The notes under the pieces are model-generated. The model was given only the letters and a program-made list of their open reading frames with translations, had not been told where the DNA came from and made no database searches. Shown piece after piece: positions 23,953-31,460 of a stretch of DNA of 37,115 bases. Numbering within the stretch: the first letter of the stretch is position 1; every line of letters begins with the position of its first letter. Origin of the DNA: Apilactobacillus ozensis DSM 23829 = JCM 17196 (GTDB lineage Bacteria > Bacillota > Bacilli > Lactobacillales > Lactobacillaceae); contig NZ_AYYQ01000033.1 in assembly GCF_001435995.1 (NCBI RefSeq), positions 1 to 37,115 of the forward strand. Reading direction: 5' to 3'. Made by a program: the position numbers and the translations under genes.

Positions 23953-24036
23953 ATGCCAAATAAGGATGATTATTCTGAATCTGATATACGCAACAAATAC
24001 ATAGATCTAGCCATAGTTATGAAAATAAAAAAATAA
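23953..24036 (+). pseudogene. Possible N-terminal scrap of a type I restriction (HsdR-like) subunit
   Basis: A 27-codon frame starts at an ATG with GAAGG upstream and reads DDYSESDIRNKYIDLAIV before ending at TAA. The SESDIRNKYIDLAI stretch resembles the opening of type I restriction R subunits (S-E-x-D-x-R-x-K-x-I-x-P-A-L). Nothing further of such a protein follows. It may be only a chance resemblance. It sits in the 265-nt gap between the recombinase remnant and the ABC permease, which otherwise shows nothing I can name. Confidence 0.3.
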
Positions 24037-24087
24037 ATAAAATCATTGCAAAGGCTGTGAAGAGAACTGCTTTAAAATTAATTATTA

Positions 24088-24849
24088 CTAAATTCGTCTC
24101 CTAGAAAATAATATAGAACCTAATAAAATAAAAATTATTGTATAAAAAAAGTTACCAAACAACAACTGTGTATTAGATAAATGAGTAATAGAATAATAAG
24201 ACGGATTCCCTAATTGATTAGTAATATTCAACATATTAAATGGATTCCATTTTATACCATTAAATTGAAGATATAATTTACTAAGTGCAGAAGAAATTCC
24301 TTCACCTAAGAAGCAAAGCACAATTCCTAGAGCTATCGCTGAAGAACCATTATTAGTTACACATGCAATACAAAATACCGATGAAATGATTATTAAAGAA
24401 CCTACAAGATCTGTAAAAGAATTAAACATCAAATTTTTCCAAAGAGAAAGTCCATACAAATATTGTTCACTAAATTTAGGAATACCACCTAATACAAATA
24501 TTTTTATTAAAAAAGTATAAACAATTGATAATAAATGTAGATATATACTATACAAAAAAACAAAAATTAGTTTTGAAAAATATATAATATATCTATTGTT
24601 AACACTGTAAATTAAGTGCTTTATAGTTCCATACTGAAATTCTTCTGATATGCTAGTAGCACTTATAATAATTATTAAAATGGTAGTCCATTGAAAGCCA
24701 GCAAAAGCCGAAGAAATATAAAATTTTGCATCTGAACCTTTAGACATAAATGCCACGACTATCATTAAAACAAATAATATTATTGGTATATAAATGGTAG
24801 ACTTTTTTTTACTAATTTTAAACATTTCTTGTTTTAACAACATTAACAT
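24088..24849 (-). CDS. ABC-2 type transporter permease
   Basis: A 253-residue membrane protein with six hydrophobic segments and a short N-terminal cytoplasmic stretch (MLMLLKQEMFKISKKKS). The segment SEEFQYGTIKHLIYS is a hallmark of ABC-2 permeases of the bacitracin/lantibiotic-resistance (BcrB-like) group. AAGGAG lies 9 nt before the ATG. It is 15 nt downstream of its ATPase gene, so the two form one exporter. It is inside the rlmH element, so it is accessory cargo, perhaps for peptide-antibiotic resistance or immunity (inference). Confidence 0.85.
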   Translation of the reverse strand: MLMLLKQEMFKISKKKSTIYIPIILFVLMIVVAFMSKGSDAKFYISSAFAGFQWTTILIIIISATSISEEFQYGTIKHLIYSVNNRYIIYFSKLIFVFLYSIYLHLLSIVYTFLIKIFVLGGIPKFSEQYLYGLSLWKNLMFNSFTDLVGSLIIISSVFCIACVTNNGSSAIALGIVLCFLGEGISSALSKLYLQFNGIKWNPFNMLNITNQLGNPSYYSITHLSNTQLLFGNFFYTIIFILLGSILFSRRRI

Positions 24850-24864
24850 TTAAAAATCTCCTTT

Positions 24865-25764
24865 TTAATTATAAATTGCTTTTAACAGAGATGACTCCAG
24901 TGTTGAACCAGATTTATAAAAATCAATTATTTTAATATTATTTCTATACAGCAATTGAAATATCTGCTCTATAGAATGTTTATCTATCAATTTAATTTGA
25001 AAAGTACCATCTTCACTTGTAGTAGTTTTAAAATCTTTATTATTTAATAGGAGAATACTTTTACTGTTATTGCTTGTTTTTAAATTTAAGTATGTATTTC
25101 CTATACTTAATAAGTCATTTACATATGATTTGTTTATTATTTTTCCATGATTTATGATTACAACCCTATTCACTATTATTTCTAGCTCACTTAAAATGTG
25201 GCTAGAAATTAAAAACGAAACACCTTTTTTTGATAATGATAAAATTAAATTTCTGAGCTCCACATTAGATTTGGGATCTAGTCCATTCATTGGCTCATCT
25301 AAAATAACTAGTTTAGGATTATTTAAAAGTGCAATGAGTATGCCCATTTTTTGTTTCATTCCAAGAGAATACTTTTTAACTTTTAAATTAATAAATTTTC
25401 CCATATTTAATTCATTGATAATATGCATAGTTTCTTTACTGACATTTTTTCTTTTATGGGTATACATACGAACATGATCCATTCCTGTTAAATATGGGTA
25501 TAATGAAGGATTTTCAATTAAAGCTCCTATTTCATGCAAGCCATGATGGCTAGTATAATTTATATTTTGTCCATTTATGGATATTTCACCGCTATCTATT
25601 TTTAATAAACTCAAAATGGACTTCATAATAGTAGTTTTACCAGCGCCATTTGGTCCAATAAGTCCAACAATATCGCTACTATTGATAGAAAAACTAATAT
25701 TACTAAGTAATGATTTTTTACCAACTTTTTTATTTATATTGTTAACTTCTAAAATGGTTTTCAA
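24865..25764 (-). CDS. ABC transporter ATPase, BcrA-like
   Basis: A 299-residue ATPase with Walker A GPNGAGKTTI, Q-loop ALIENPSLYPYLTG, signature YSLGMKQKMGIL, Walker B LVILDEPMNGLDP and H-loop SSHILSEL. A C-terminal extension of about 80 residues is typical of bacitracin/lantibiotic-export ATPases. The start is probably the TTG at 25764 (AAGGAG about 12 nt upstream). The ATG at 25785 lies ahead of that site. It is the first gene in the element next to rlmH and is coupled to the permease after it. Confidence 0.88.
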   Translation of the reverse strand: MKTILEVNNINKKVGKKSLLSNISFSINSSDIVGLIGPNGAGKTTIMKSILSLLKIDSGEISINGQNINYTSHHGLHEIGALIENPSLYPYLTGMDHVRMYTHKRKNVSKETMHIINELNMGKFINLKVKKYSLGMKQKMGILIALLNNPKLVILDEPMNGLDPKSNVELRNLILSLSKKGVSFLISSHILSELEIIVNRVVIINHGKIINKSYVNDLLSIGNTYLNLKTSNNSKSILLLNNKDFKTTTSEDGTFQIKLIDKHSIEQIFQLLYRNNIKIIDFYKSGSTLESSLLKAIYN

Positions 25765-25818
25765 AATAATTTCACTCTCCTTCATTTTATTCTAATACTA
25801 ACTAAATAAGATACAATA

Positions 25819-25839
25819 AAAACCGCATCACTTATGGTA
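25819..25839. repeat. Right attachment repeat within the rlmH 3' end
   Basis: This copy is identical over 21 bp to 21119-21139 and overlaps the last codons and stop of rlmH. It marks the junction between chromosome and element. Confidence 0.85.
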
Positions 25840-26307
25840 TGGACTACCTTCATTAATCATAAAGGCACGATAAATTTGTTCCGTTAGTACCAAGCGCATC
25901 AACTGGTGTGGGAGCGTGAAACGTCCAAAAGAGATTTGGGTATCAGCACGTTTCAAAACTTTATCCGATAAGCCCAGTGAGCCACCAATAACAAACGTAA
26001 TATCCGAATGTCCATATGTAGTTAGTTGATCAATTTCTTTAGCGAACTCTTCTGAAGCCCTTTCTTTTCCCAAAATAGCCAGTGCATATACATATTCACG
26101 TTCACTAATTTTACTTAATATGCGCTCGCCTTCCTTATCCATTACGTTATCCATTTGTGCCGGACTTAAATTTTCGGGGGCTTTTTCATCTGGTACTTCT
26201 ATAATCCGAAAATTACAAAAACGTGATAAACGCTTACTATATTCACCAATCCCCGCTTTAAAGTATTTTTCTTTCAACTTACCAACTACGACTAACTTAA
26301 TATTCAT
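25828..26307 (-). CDS. rlmH: RlmH, 23S rRNA pseudouridine-1915 N3-methyltransferase
   Basis: A 159-residue SPOUT methyltransferase that methylates pseudouridine 1915 in helix 69 of 23S rRNA using S-adenosylmethionine. The family opening is [16 protein letters not shown]. The knot loop [18 protein letters not shown] binds the methyl donor. The C-terminus ends PYHK. The ATG at 26307 gives the usual length of 159; AGGAAGG lies about 12 nt upstream. The intact end shows that insertion of the adjacent element restores the coding sequence, as SCC does in staphylococci. Confidence 0.97.
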   Translation of the reverse strand: MNIKLVVVGKLKEKYFKAGIGEYSKRLSRFCNFRIIEVPDEKAPENLSPAQMDNVMDKEGERILSKISEREYVYALAILGKERASEEFAKEIDQLTTYGHSDITFVIGGSLGLSDKVLKRADTQISFGRFTLPHQLMRLVLTEQIYRAFMINEGSPYHK

Positions 26308-26412
26308 TTGTGAAATCATCCTTCCTATTATTCATTGATTACTACATTTAGTATTACTGATTTAAATTAAACACTATCAGTTGTATATGCAAATTATCCC
26401 CATTGTAAAAAG

Positions 26413-26436
26413 TTATCCACAGGTAGTTGTGGATAA
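26413..26436. promoter_or_regulatory. Inverted pair of DnaA boxes (pair 1)
   Basis: TTATCCACA (26413-26421, plus) and its complement TGTGGATAA (26428-26436) are both exact matches to the consensus DnaA box, 6 bp apart. Together with the flanks they form a long palindrome. The 446-nt gap between rlmH and the Dyp peroxidase gene holds this and a second pair, plus the peroxidase terminator, and no gene I can support. Confidence 0.8.
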
Positions 26437-26522
26437 CTCATGTTCGCTTTACATCTCATAAAAGCCTTCATGACAATAATTAAAAGGGGTACAAACACTT
26501 AAAAAATCATTAACACCAAAAG

Positions 26523-26544
26523 TTATCCACAGGTTTGTGGATAA
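26523..26544. promoter_or_regulatory. Inverted pair of DnaA boxes (pair 2)
   Basis: TTATCCACA (26523-26531) and TGTGGATAA (26536-26544) are 4 bp apart and extended by AAAAG/CTTTT to a 30-bp palindrome. The repeat AAAAGTTATCCACAGG is shared with pair 1, 110 bp away. The palindrome with its T-run could alternatively act as a terminator. Confidence 0.8.
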
Positions 26545-26714
26545 CTTTTAATTTCTTACACAGCAACGTTTATAACATTTTTAAACCTAAAATCATAAAT
26601 GAAAATTTTTCTCATTATAGTCAATAAAATCCATGATTATTTATTTTCACAAAGTTTAATTTAACAATGTTCGTATTTTATGACTAATTTGATTAACAAT
26701 GAATATTATTACAT

Positions 26715-26750
26715 AAAAAAACATCTACATAAATATAGTAGATGTTTTTT
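26715..26750. terminator. Terminator of the Dyp peroxidase gene
   Basis: AAAAAACATCTAC and GTAGATGTTTTTT form a stem 4 nt beyond the stop codon, with a T-run in the minus direction. Confidence 0.85.
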
Positions 26751-26753
26751 AAA

Positions 26754-27704
26754 TTATTTAGTTGGTAGTTCATCATCAACAATTTGTTGCAAAGTATTTT
26801 TAGAGGGAATAAAGAACATCGTTCCAGTTACTGGATCAGAAAAATCTAAGATTCGGTCTGACAGACTAAACATATTTTCTAGCATACGTTTAGTAACCGT
26901 CCAATGTCTGGAATATCCAATAAAGTAGGTTCCAGTACTACCAGCACTAGGATTAGAAAATGGTACATTCATACGAACAATTTTATGTTCGATACCATCA
27001 TCATTATCTTGTGAGGCAACGTTATGTGAGTTTGCTAATTTTTCTTCATCTTTTAATTCTAAGTCAGAATATTTTCTACGACCAACTGCTTTTTCTTGAT
27101 CTTCGGTACTTAAATTTTTCCAACTATCCATATCGTGCATATACTTTTGCGCAAAAGCATATGAACCATTTATATAGTCTTTGTCTTCATCACCAATGAT
27201 GGCATAATCAGCAGCTTCTGCGCCATCTGGGTTTTCAGTTCCGTCCACAAAACCAATAATCGAACGACCTTCAAAATATCTAAAGCCCTTAGTTTCGTCA
27301 ACTACCTTCGCAATGTCACGATAGTAAGTATGTAATTGATCCGCTATTTCGTAAACTACAGTTTCTTCATCAGCTCTAATATGGATGAAAATGTCACCAT
27401 CAGTGGCGGGGGCCGTGTATTTAGGTCCATGAATTGGCTTGAATGTTTCTAGTTCAGCTGGCTTTTTAGCGTTAGGGAATAAATAATCCCAAGCATTATT
27501 AGAAAATCCCATTGCTACTTTTAAATGATATTCTGGATATCTAATATTCATCGAACGAACAATCGCCTGTTCACGTGAACACAATTCTTGAACTTTACTT
27601 TTCTCATCAGCTTGATTGCGATGATTTAACTTTAAAGTTGTAAATAAAACATTTTTGCCGGCATCTTTATAAACATCTTGTGCATTCCCTGGATTAAATT
27701 CCAT
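26754..27704 (-). CDS. Dyp-type heme peroxidase
   Basis: A 316-residue dye-decolorizing peroxidase. The catalytic aspartate is Asp154 in GFVDGTENP. The proximal heme histidine is His227 in ANSHNVAS, and the distal arginine is Arg244 in HKIVRMNVPF. It has no Tat or Sec signal and is therefore cytoplasmic. The start ATG at 27704 has GAAAGAAG about 9-10 nt upstream. The longer frame up to 27785 has no matching family sequence. It is monocistronic. It uses peroxide to oxidise unknown substrates, so an oxidative-stress role is likely. Confidence 0.93.
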   Translation of the reverse strand: MEFNPGNAQDVYKDAGKNVLFTTLKLNHRNQADEKSKVQELCSREQAIVRSMNIRYPEYHLKVAMGFSNNAWDYLFPNAKKPAELETFKPIHGPKYTAPATDGDIFIHIRADEETVVYEIADQLHTYYRDIAKVVDETKGFRYFEGRSIIGFVDGTENPDGAEAADYAIIGDEDKDYINGSYAFAQKYMHDMDSWKNLSTEDQEKAVGRRKYSDLELKDEEKLANSHNVASQDNDDGIEHKIVRMNVPFSNPSAGSTGTYFIGYSRHWTVTKRMLENMFSLSDRILDFSDPVTGTMFFIPSKNTLQQIVDDELPTK

Positions 27705-28000
27705 ATTAAAACGCTTCTTTCTACTATTTATTAGATAATAATGATTATAATTTATCTTTACAACACCATTATAAGCCATTTTCACATAATTTCAATTTAT
27801 AAATTATATTTTTGAATTACGATAAGAATACCTTTATAACGGTCTTTCGCTTAAAAATGACTTATTTCTGTAACATTTCATAATATAAATGTAAAAAACC
27901 AATAACACTAATGATATATTGAGCAGTTATAGTATTGACTGTAATTAAGACGTACGACAAAATAATTTATTTATTTATAAAAAAGGAGCAAGATTTAATT

Positions 28001-28372
28001 TTGCAAAAAACTAAAAAAACATTCATTCAAGTATTCGTTACCATCGTAAGTGCAGTCGGTTTATTCTTTGCTTTTTCAGCTGCATCTAACAACCAAGTAA
28101 ACGTACAAGCTGCAAGCTGGCAAAAAGTTGCCGAAAGCGGATTGTCTAAACAAGATATTGCTGCAAGAAGATGGATTTCATTTCATGAATCAACCAACAG
28201 ATACCACGCTAGAAATGGTGTTTGTTACGGTAAGTTCCAATTAAGTATCAGTTACTTACACGGTGACTATTCTAAAAAGAACCAAGAATTAACTGCTAAC
28301 CGCTACGTTGCTAGTCGTTATGGATCTTGGACAAACGCTAAAAGCTTTTGGCAAGCTCACCACTGGTACTAA
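28001..28372 (+). CDS. Small secreted APF-like protein with lysozyme-like domain
   Basis: A 123-residue exported protein. The Sec signal peptide runs from about 1-37 (KTKK, a hydrophobic stretch, then NVQAAS). The mature part is almost only the C-terminal domain of aggregation-promoting factors: RWISFHESTNRYHARNGVCYGKFQ, NRYVASRYGSWTNAKSFWQAHHWY. The Glu in FHEST would be the catalytic residue of the lysozyme/transglycosylase-like fold. Unlike full APFs it lacks a LysM or other wall-binding domain. The start is TTG with AAAGGAGC about 12 nt upstream. It has its own terminator. Confidence 0.88.
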   Translation: MQKTKKTFIQVFVTIVSAVGLFFAFSAASNNQVNVQAASWQKVAESGLSKQDIAARRWISFHESTNRYHARNGVCYGKFQLSISYLHGDYSKKNQELTANRYVASRYGSWTNAKSFWQAHHWY

Positions 28373-28385
28373 AATTTAATAAACG

Positions 28386-28418
28386 AAAAGCCTTAAGAAT
28401 TTTTCTTAAGGCTTTTTT
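28386..28418. terminator. Bidirectional terminator after the APF-like gene
   Basis: AAAAGCCTTAAGAA pairs with TTCTTAAGGCTTTT and is followed by TT. It lies between converging genes and serves both. Confidence 0.88.
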
Positions 28419-28420
28419 AT

Positions 28421-29095
28421 TTACAAATTGATGTAAGAAGAAGGTGTTTCTTTAGCTATTAAGTTAGTAACCTTTTTCATGTGAATTTCAAATTCTTTCG
28501 ACAATTCAAATACTTTTGCATATTCGGGATGTTTTTCCAAGCGAAGCAATCTATTTTTAATTGCCTTACGTTCACGTCCCCGAAAGTAAATTCTTAACTG
28601 ACGACTTAATACTAAAATCTCAGTTAAGCAAAATACATTAATCGACATTGGTCTAGTCCCTAACATTTGACTTGAGATATTATCAATTATTTCAGCATTA
28701 GTCTTATGCTGTGGTACAAAAGTTCTTACTTTATGGATAATACCCTTTTTCTTTTCAATTACATTTCCGTCTTCAGTAAATTCTTCGCCAAGTGCTAGGT
28801 AGGTATGTTTAATGACACCTACATTTTGCAATATTTTAGCAATTACTGTATCTATATCGTCATCCTTATTACGAATAACAACGTCCATAAATGAATTTAA
28901 GAAGTATAAACTGTGCGGTAAAACTTCATTTATGATGATTCGATTATCCTTTAAAGAAATAACGTCAGCAGCTGCCAAATCTAATAAACAGCTATCTACT
29001 AAATAAGCTCGTGAATGAATATTGTTAATCATTGCACGACTATCTTTAGCTTTACTCGAAATTAAAAAATACATTTTAGCAGTTGTAAGTGCCAT
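28421..29095 (-). CDS. GPP34/GOLPH3-like domain protein
   Basis: An approximately 224-residue soluble, helical protein. The opening AKMYFLISSKAKDSRAMINN and the segment SRAYLVDSCLLDLAAADVISLKDNRIII resemble the bacterial GPP34 (GOLPH3) domain, where a small alpha-helical fold binds phosphoinositides in eukaryotes. Bacterial function is unknown. The ATG at 29095 lies 8 nt after GGAGG and is preferred to the upstream ATGs at 29101 and 29110. It is followed by the bidirectional terminator. The family call is moderate. Confidence 0.6.
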   Translation of the reverse strand: MALTTAKMYFLISSKAKDSRAMINNIHSRAYLVDSCLLDLAAADVISLKDNRIIINEVLPHSLYFLNSFMDVVIRNKDDDIDTVIAKILQNVGVIKHTYLALGEEFTEDGNVIEKKKGIIHKVRTFVPQHKTNAEIIDNISSQMLGTRPMSINVFCLTEILVLSRQLRIYFRGRERKAIKNRLLRLEKHPEYAKVFELSKEFEIHMKKVTNLIAKETPSSYINL

Positions 29096-29179
29096 TCTCA
29101 TAGCCTCCATAGAGCAGGTTGTAACTATTCTAACACCGAAACATCTTTTTTTGAACTTAATAATTTAAAAATATCTTTA

Positions 29180-29863
29180 CTAACTTATTATTTTTTTAAT
29201 TTTAGATGCTTTAGTAAAATTATTGGTAATAATTCCTGAAACGTTTTTACGCAACAAACTATACATTCTAAATGAACTATCGACGGTCCAAACTCGTTCA
29301 TTATTGACAATTGTGTTATCTGAGTAGCTTAAATGTAACGCACTTAAATCATTTTTTCGCATAAAAGCTACTGGATCTGATATTTTATGACTAGTAAGGT
29401 AACAACACTGTGCATTATGATTGACCAATTTTAAGTTTTTTAAAGATTTCAAACTAAATGACGAATAAATAATTGGATTAATGATATTAAAATTTCGGAC
29501 TAAATTAGTTACAATTTTTTCAATATTTTTATATTTTATTTTGTTAGTCTTTAACTCTAGATTAAGCAAGATTTCTTTATGCTCAACTACTTTTAACAAT
29601 TCAGCTAAAGTTGGAATTGTCTCACCGTTTCTCAACTTAAATTTTTTAACCTCTTTCAAAGTCATGTCTTTTATATATCCAACTCCATCGGTCGTCCTAG
29701 TGATTGTCTCATCATGGATTACAACTGGGACATTATCTTTTGTAAGATGTACATCAAATTCCAAGCCATCGATATTATTATCAATAGCATATTTAAATCC
29801 TTCTAATGAATTTTCGGGAAAACGAACTGGGTAACCCCTATGACCAAAAATCATAGTACTCAT
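29180..29863 (-). CDS. Glycerophosphodiester phosphodiesterase
   Basis: A 227-residue GDPD barrel. The general acid/base histidine is His8 in FGHRGYP and the other is His50 in VVIHDETI. The metal ligands are Glu35 and Asp37 (GLEFDVHLTKD), with PENS at 16-19. It splits glycerophosphodiesters to glycerol-3-phosphate and an alcohol. There is no signal peptide, so it is cytosolic. AGGAGG lies 7 nt before the ATG. No coupled neighbour is seen. Confidence 0.93.
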   Translation of the reverse strand: MSTMIFGHRGYPVRFPENSLEGFKYAIDNNIDGLEFDVHLTKDNVPVVIHDETITRTTDGVGYIKDMTLKEVKKFKLRNGETIPTLAELLKVVEHKEILLNLELKTNKIKYKNIEKIVTNLVRNFNIINPIIYSSFSLKSLKNLKLVNHNAQCCYLTSHKISDPVAFMRKNDLSALHLSYSDNTIVNNERVWTVDSSFRMYSLLRKNVSGIITNNFTKASKIKKIIS

Positions 29864-29982
29864 TTTAAATCCTCCTTACAATACATGAACTCTTTTAAAT
29901 TCACAGCAAAAACTGATACAATTCTCATATGAAGTTTAATGTGTTGTATATGATTTTACACTTTTTTAATAAATATATCTCA

Positions 29983-30011
29983 TTGGTATGTTTTCTATAT
30001 GAGGGTATAAT
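29983..30011 (+). promoter_or_regulatory. Sigma-A promoter of the 158-residue hypothetical gene
   Basis: TTGGTA (29983-29988), a 17-bp spacer and a perfect TATAAT (30006-30011), 82 nt upstream of the ATG at 30093. Confidence 0.75.
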
Positions 30012-30092
30012 TAATACATAGGTTTAATATTTAATTATAAAAATTACAGCAAAATTTCTTATTAAAACAAATAATGAGAACGGAGTATTAAT

Positions 30093-30569
30093 ATGAAAAA
30101 TATTGGTTTAGTATCTGAAATGTTTAACGAATATAATGACCCCGATTTAAGTTACGATGGTTCAAAAGACGGCAATACTGAATGGTTCAAATTAACTTTT
30201 TTAGTTGATAATGAATTTTTTACTGTCCGTGATGGTAAAAGACATTTTATTGAAAAATATAATGACCAGTTGAACATGGTTATGAGCGATTTCTTAAATA
30301 AATACCAAAAAGAATTTGAATCTTCCTTTATAGAAGAAAAGCGTTTTGAAGTTTTAGATCGTACTAAGGTTATCGTAAAAGACTTAAAAGAAACTTTAAC
30401 TAGAGAATTTTTAGTTTACAATAAAATCGCCTTGTTTAATATTGACCTAGTTGGTAGCTGGCAAGCATATAAAAGTGCTGGTGATTCAGATATTGAAAAG
30501 GCATTTTACAATGATATTTCTAAACATGTCAAACGGGTTCAAAATAACGAACACAGAGTTGATGACTAA
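30093..30569 (+). CDS. Hypothetical cytosolic protein
   Basis: A 158-residue acidic, charged protein with no signal peptide or membrane segment. It has recognisable beta-rich and helical blocks (WFKLTFLVDNEFFTVRDGKRHFIEKYNDQL, then VLDRTKVIVKDLKETLTREFLVYNKI). It matches no family I recognise. It has a strong promoter, a clear ribosome site (GGAG before the ATG) and its own terminator. It is therefore a genuine single gene of unknown role. Confidence 0.8.
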   Translation: MKNIGLVSEMFNEYNDPDLSYDGSKDGNTEWFKLTFLVDNEFFTVRDGKRHFIEKYNDQLNMVMSDFLNKYQKEFESSFIEEKRFEVLDRTKVIVKDLKETLTREFLVYNKIALFNIDLVGSWQAYKSAGDSDIEKAFYNDISKHVKRVQNNEHRVDD

Positions 30570-30588
30570 AGTCATCAACTCTTTTCTT
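30556..30588 (+). terminator. Terminator overlapping the stop codon of the hypothetical gene
   Basis: GAGTTGATGAC and GTCATCAACTC form an 11-bp perfect stem followed by TTTTCTTT. The stop TAA lies in the loop. Confidence 0.9.
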
Positions 30589-30597
30589 TATAAAAAT

Positions 30598-30627
30598 TTA
30601 ACATATTCATATACATAGTGTTAAAAT
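30598..30627 (+). promoter_or_regulatory. Candidate promoter of the zinc-ribbon membrane protein operon
   Basis: TTAACA (30598-30603), 18 bp, TAAAAT (30622-30627), 50 nt upstream of the start at 30677. Confidence 0.5.
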
Positions 30628-30676
30628 TATAAGGTTATTATTATAATTTTATATTTTTATGGAGGAATCATTTTTT

Positions 30677-31450
30677 ATGGATAATTCGCAGAAATTCTGT
30701 TCACATTGTGGACAAAAGATTCAAGGAAACGAAAAATTTTGTACTAATTGTGGTGCTGCTTTAACATCAGAAGCCAATACAAATACAAATGACAGCAATG
30801 TTGACGTTAACGAAACCGTTAACAAAGCTAAAAACTTTTCTAGTAACTATTTTGCTTGGTTCCTAAAAACTCTTAAACAACCTAGTGAAGTTGTTTCTGA
30901 TACTCACAAGTATTTTGGAATGGTGTCATTTATCATCGAAGGTATTATCACAGCTTGGATTATGAACATTTTTGCATCTCCCCTAGTTGATGGTATTAAT
31001 AATGCTTTAGGTGAGGCTGATAATGTAGCTGCTTGGAGTGGTTTTGCTAGAACTGATTATCTTAATCTATCATTTATAGTACTTTTAATTTTTGTTTTAG
31101 CCTTGACTGCTATCCGTGTTACTGCCGGATTTTTAAGTCGTCGCATTGAAGGTTCAAAAATAAGTTATTTGGACTACGCTAATGACTTAGCTGGTATTAC
31201 TAACATCACTTTAGTTATTGAACTTATTATATTATTATTTGCTCTAATTTCTAGCTATCCTAACGCAATTATTATGATGTTAGTTTCAATTAACTTCTTA
31301 TTCGCAAACGTTGGATATGTATTTTCACTAATTCGCGAAAATTCACATTTAAAATGCAATCGTGTTTATACAGTTGCACTTTCATTTGTTGGCTTAAGTG
31401 TTGTTTCATTTATCTTTTCAATGTTGTTTATGACCATAGTTTTTAGATAG
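30677..31450 (+). CDS. Zinc-ribbon membrane protein (DUF6574-like)
   Basis: A 257-residue protein. The N-terminal zinc ribbon is two CxxC pairs (FCSHCGQKI and FCTNCGAAL). A linker rich in Asn/Thr follows, then a segment FAWFLKTLKQPSEV and five membrane helices to the C-terminus. This design recalls the lactobacillal DUF6574 group found next to TcaA-like genes. GGAGG lies 9 nt before the ATG at 30677. It is followed 10 nt later by the TcaA-like gene, so they form a two-gene unit. Probably a cell-envelope role. Confidence 0.8.
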   Translation: MDNSQKFCSHCGQKIQGNEKFCTNCGAALTSEANTNTNDSNVDVNETVNKAKNFSSNYFAWFLKTLKQPSEVVSDTHKYFGMVSFIIEGIITAWIMNIFASPLVDGINNALGEADNVAAWSGFARTDYLNLSFIVLLIFVLALTAIRVTAGFLSRRIEGSKISYLDYANDLAGITNITLVIELIILLFALISSYPNAIIMMLVSINFLFANVGYVFSLIRENSHLKCNRVYTVALSFVGLSVVSFIFSMLFMTIVFR

Positions 31451-31460
31451 GAGTAGTAAA

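Larger units (their letters stand above)
21119..25839. mobile_element. SCC-like integrated element at the 3' end of rlmH (4.7 kb)
   Basis: The segment is bounded by 21-bp direct repeats of the rlmH 3' end. It contains, left to right, an AAA ATPase gene, a ruined large serine recombinase, a possible restriction-subunit scrap and a two-gene ABC transporter, all on the minus strand except the scrap. Staphylococcal SCC elements use serine recombinases to insert into exactly this part of rlmH, over the Tyr-His-Lys-stop codons. The recombinase here lacks its catalytic domain, so the element should not be able to excise by itself. A conjoined origin from two insertions is possible. Confidence 0.8.

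Noticed and set aside
21150-25813. Direct repeat TAACTAAATAA near both ends of the rlmH element as extra att sequence
   Set aside because: It is short, composed almost only of A and T, and differs in distance to the two att copies; chance is likely.
26413-26544. Two similar palindromes as a CRISPR array
   Set aside because: Only two units, each palindromic around DnaA consensus boxes, with a single spacer of about 85 bp and no cas genes.
27935-28000. Longer start of the APF-like gene at the TTG at 27935
   Set aside because: The extension lacks a ribosome site, would disrupt the signal peptide, and includes a likely -35 box (TTGACT).
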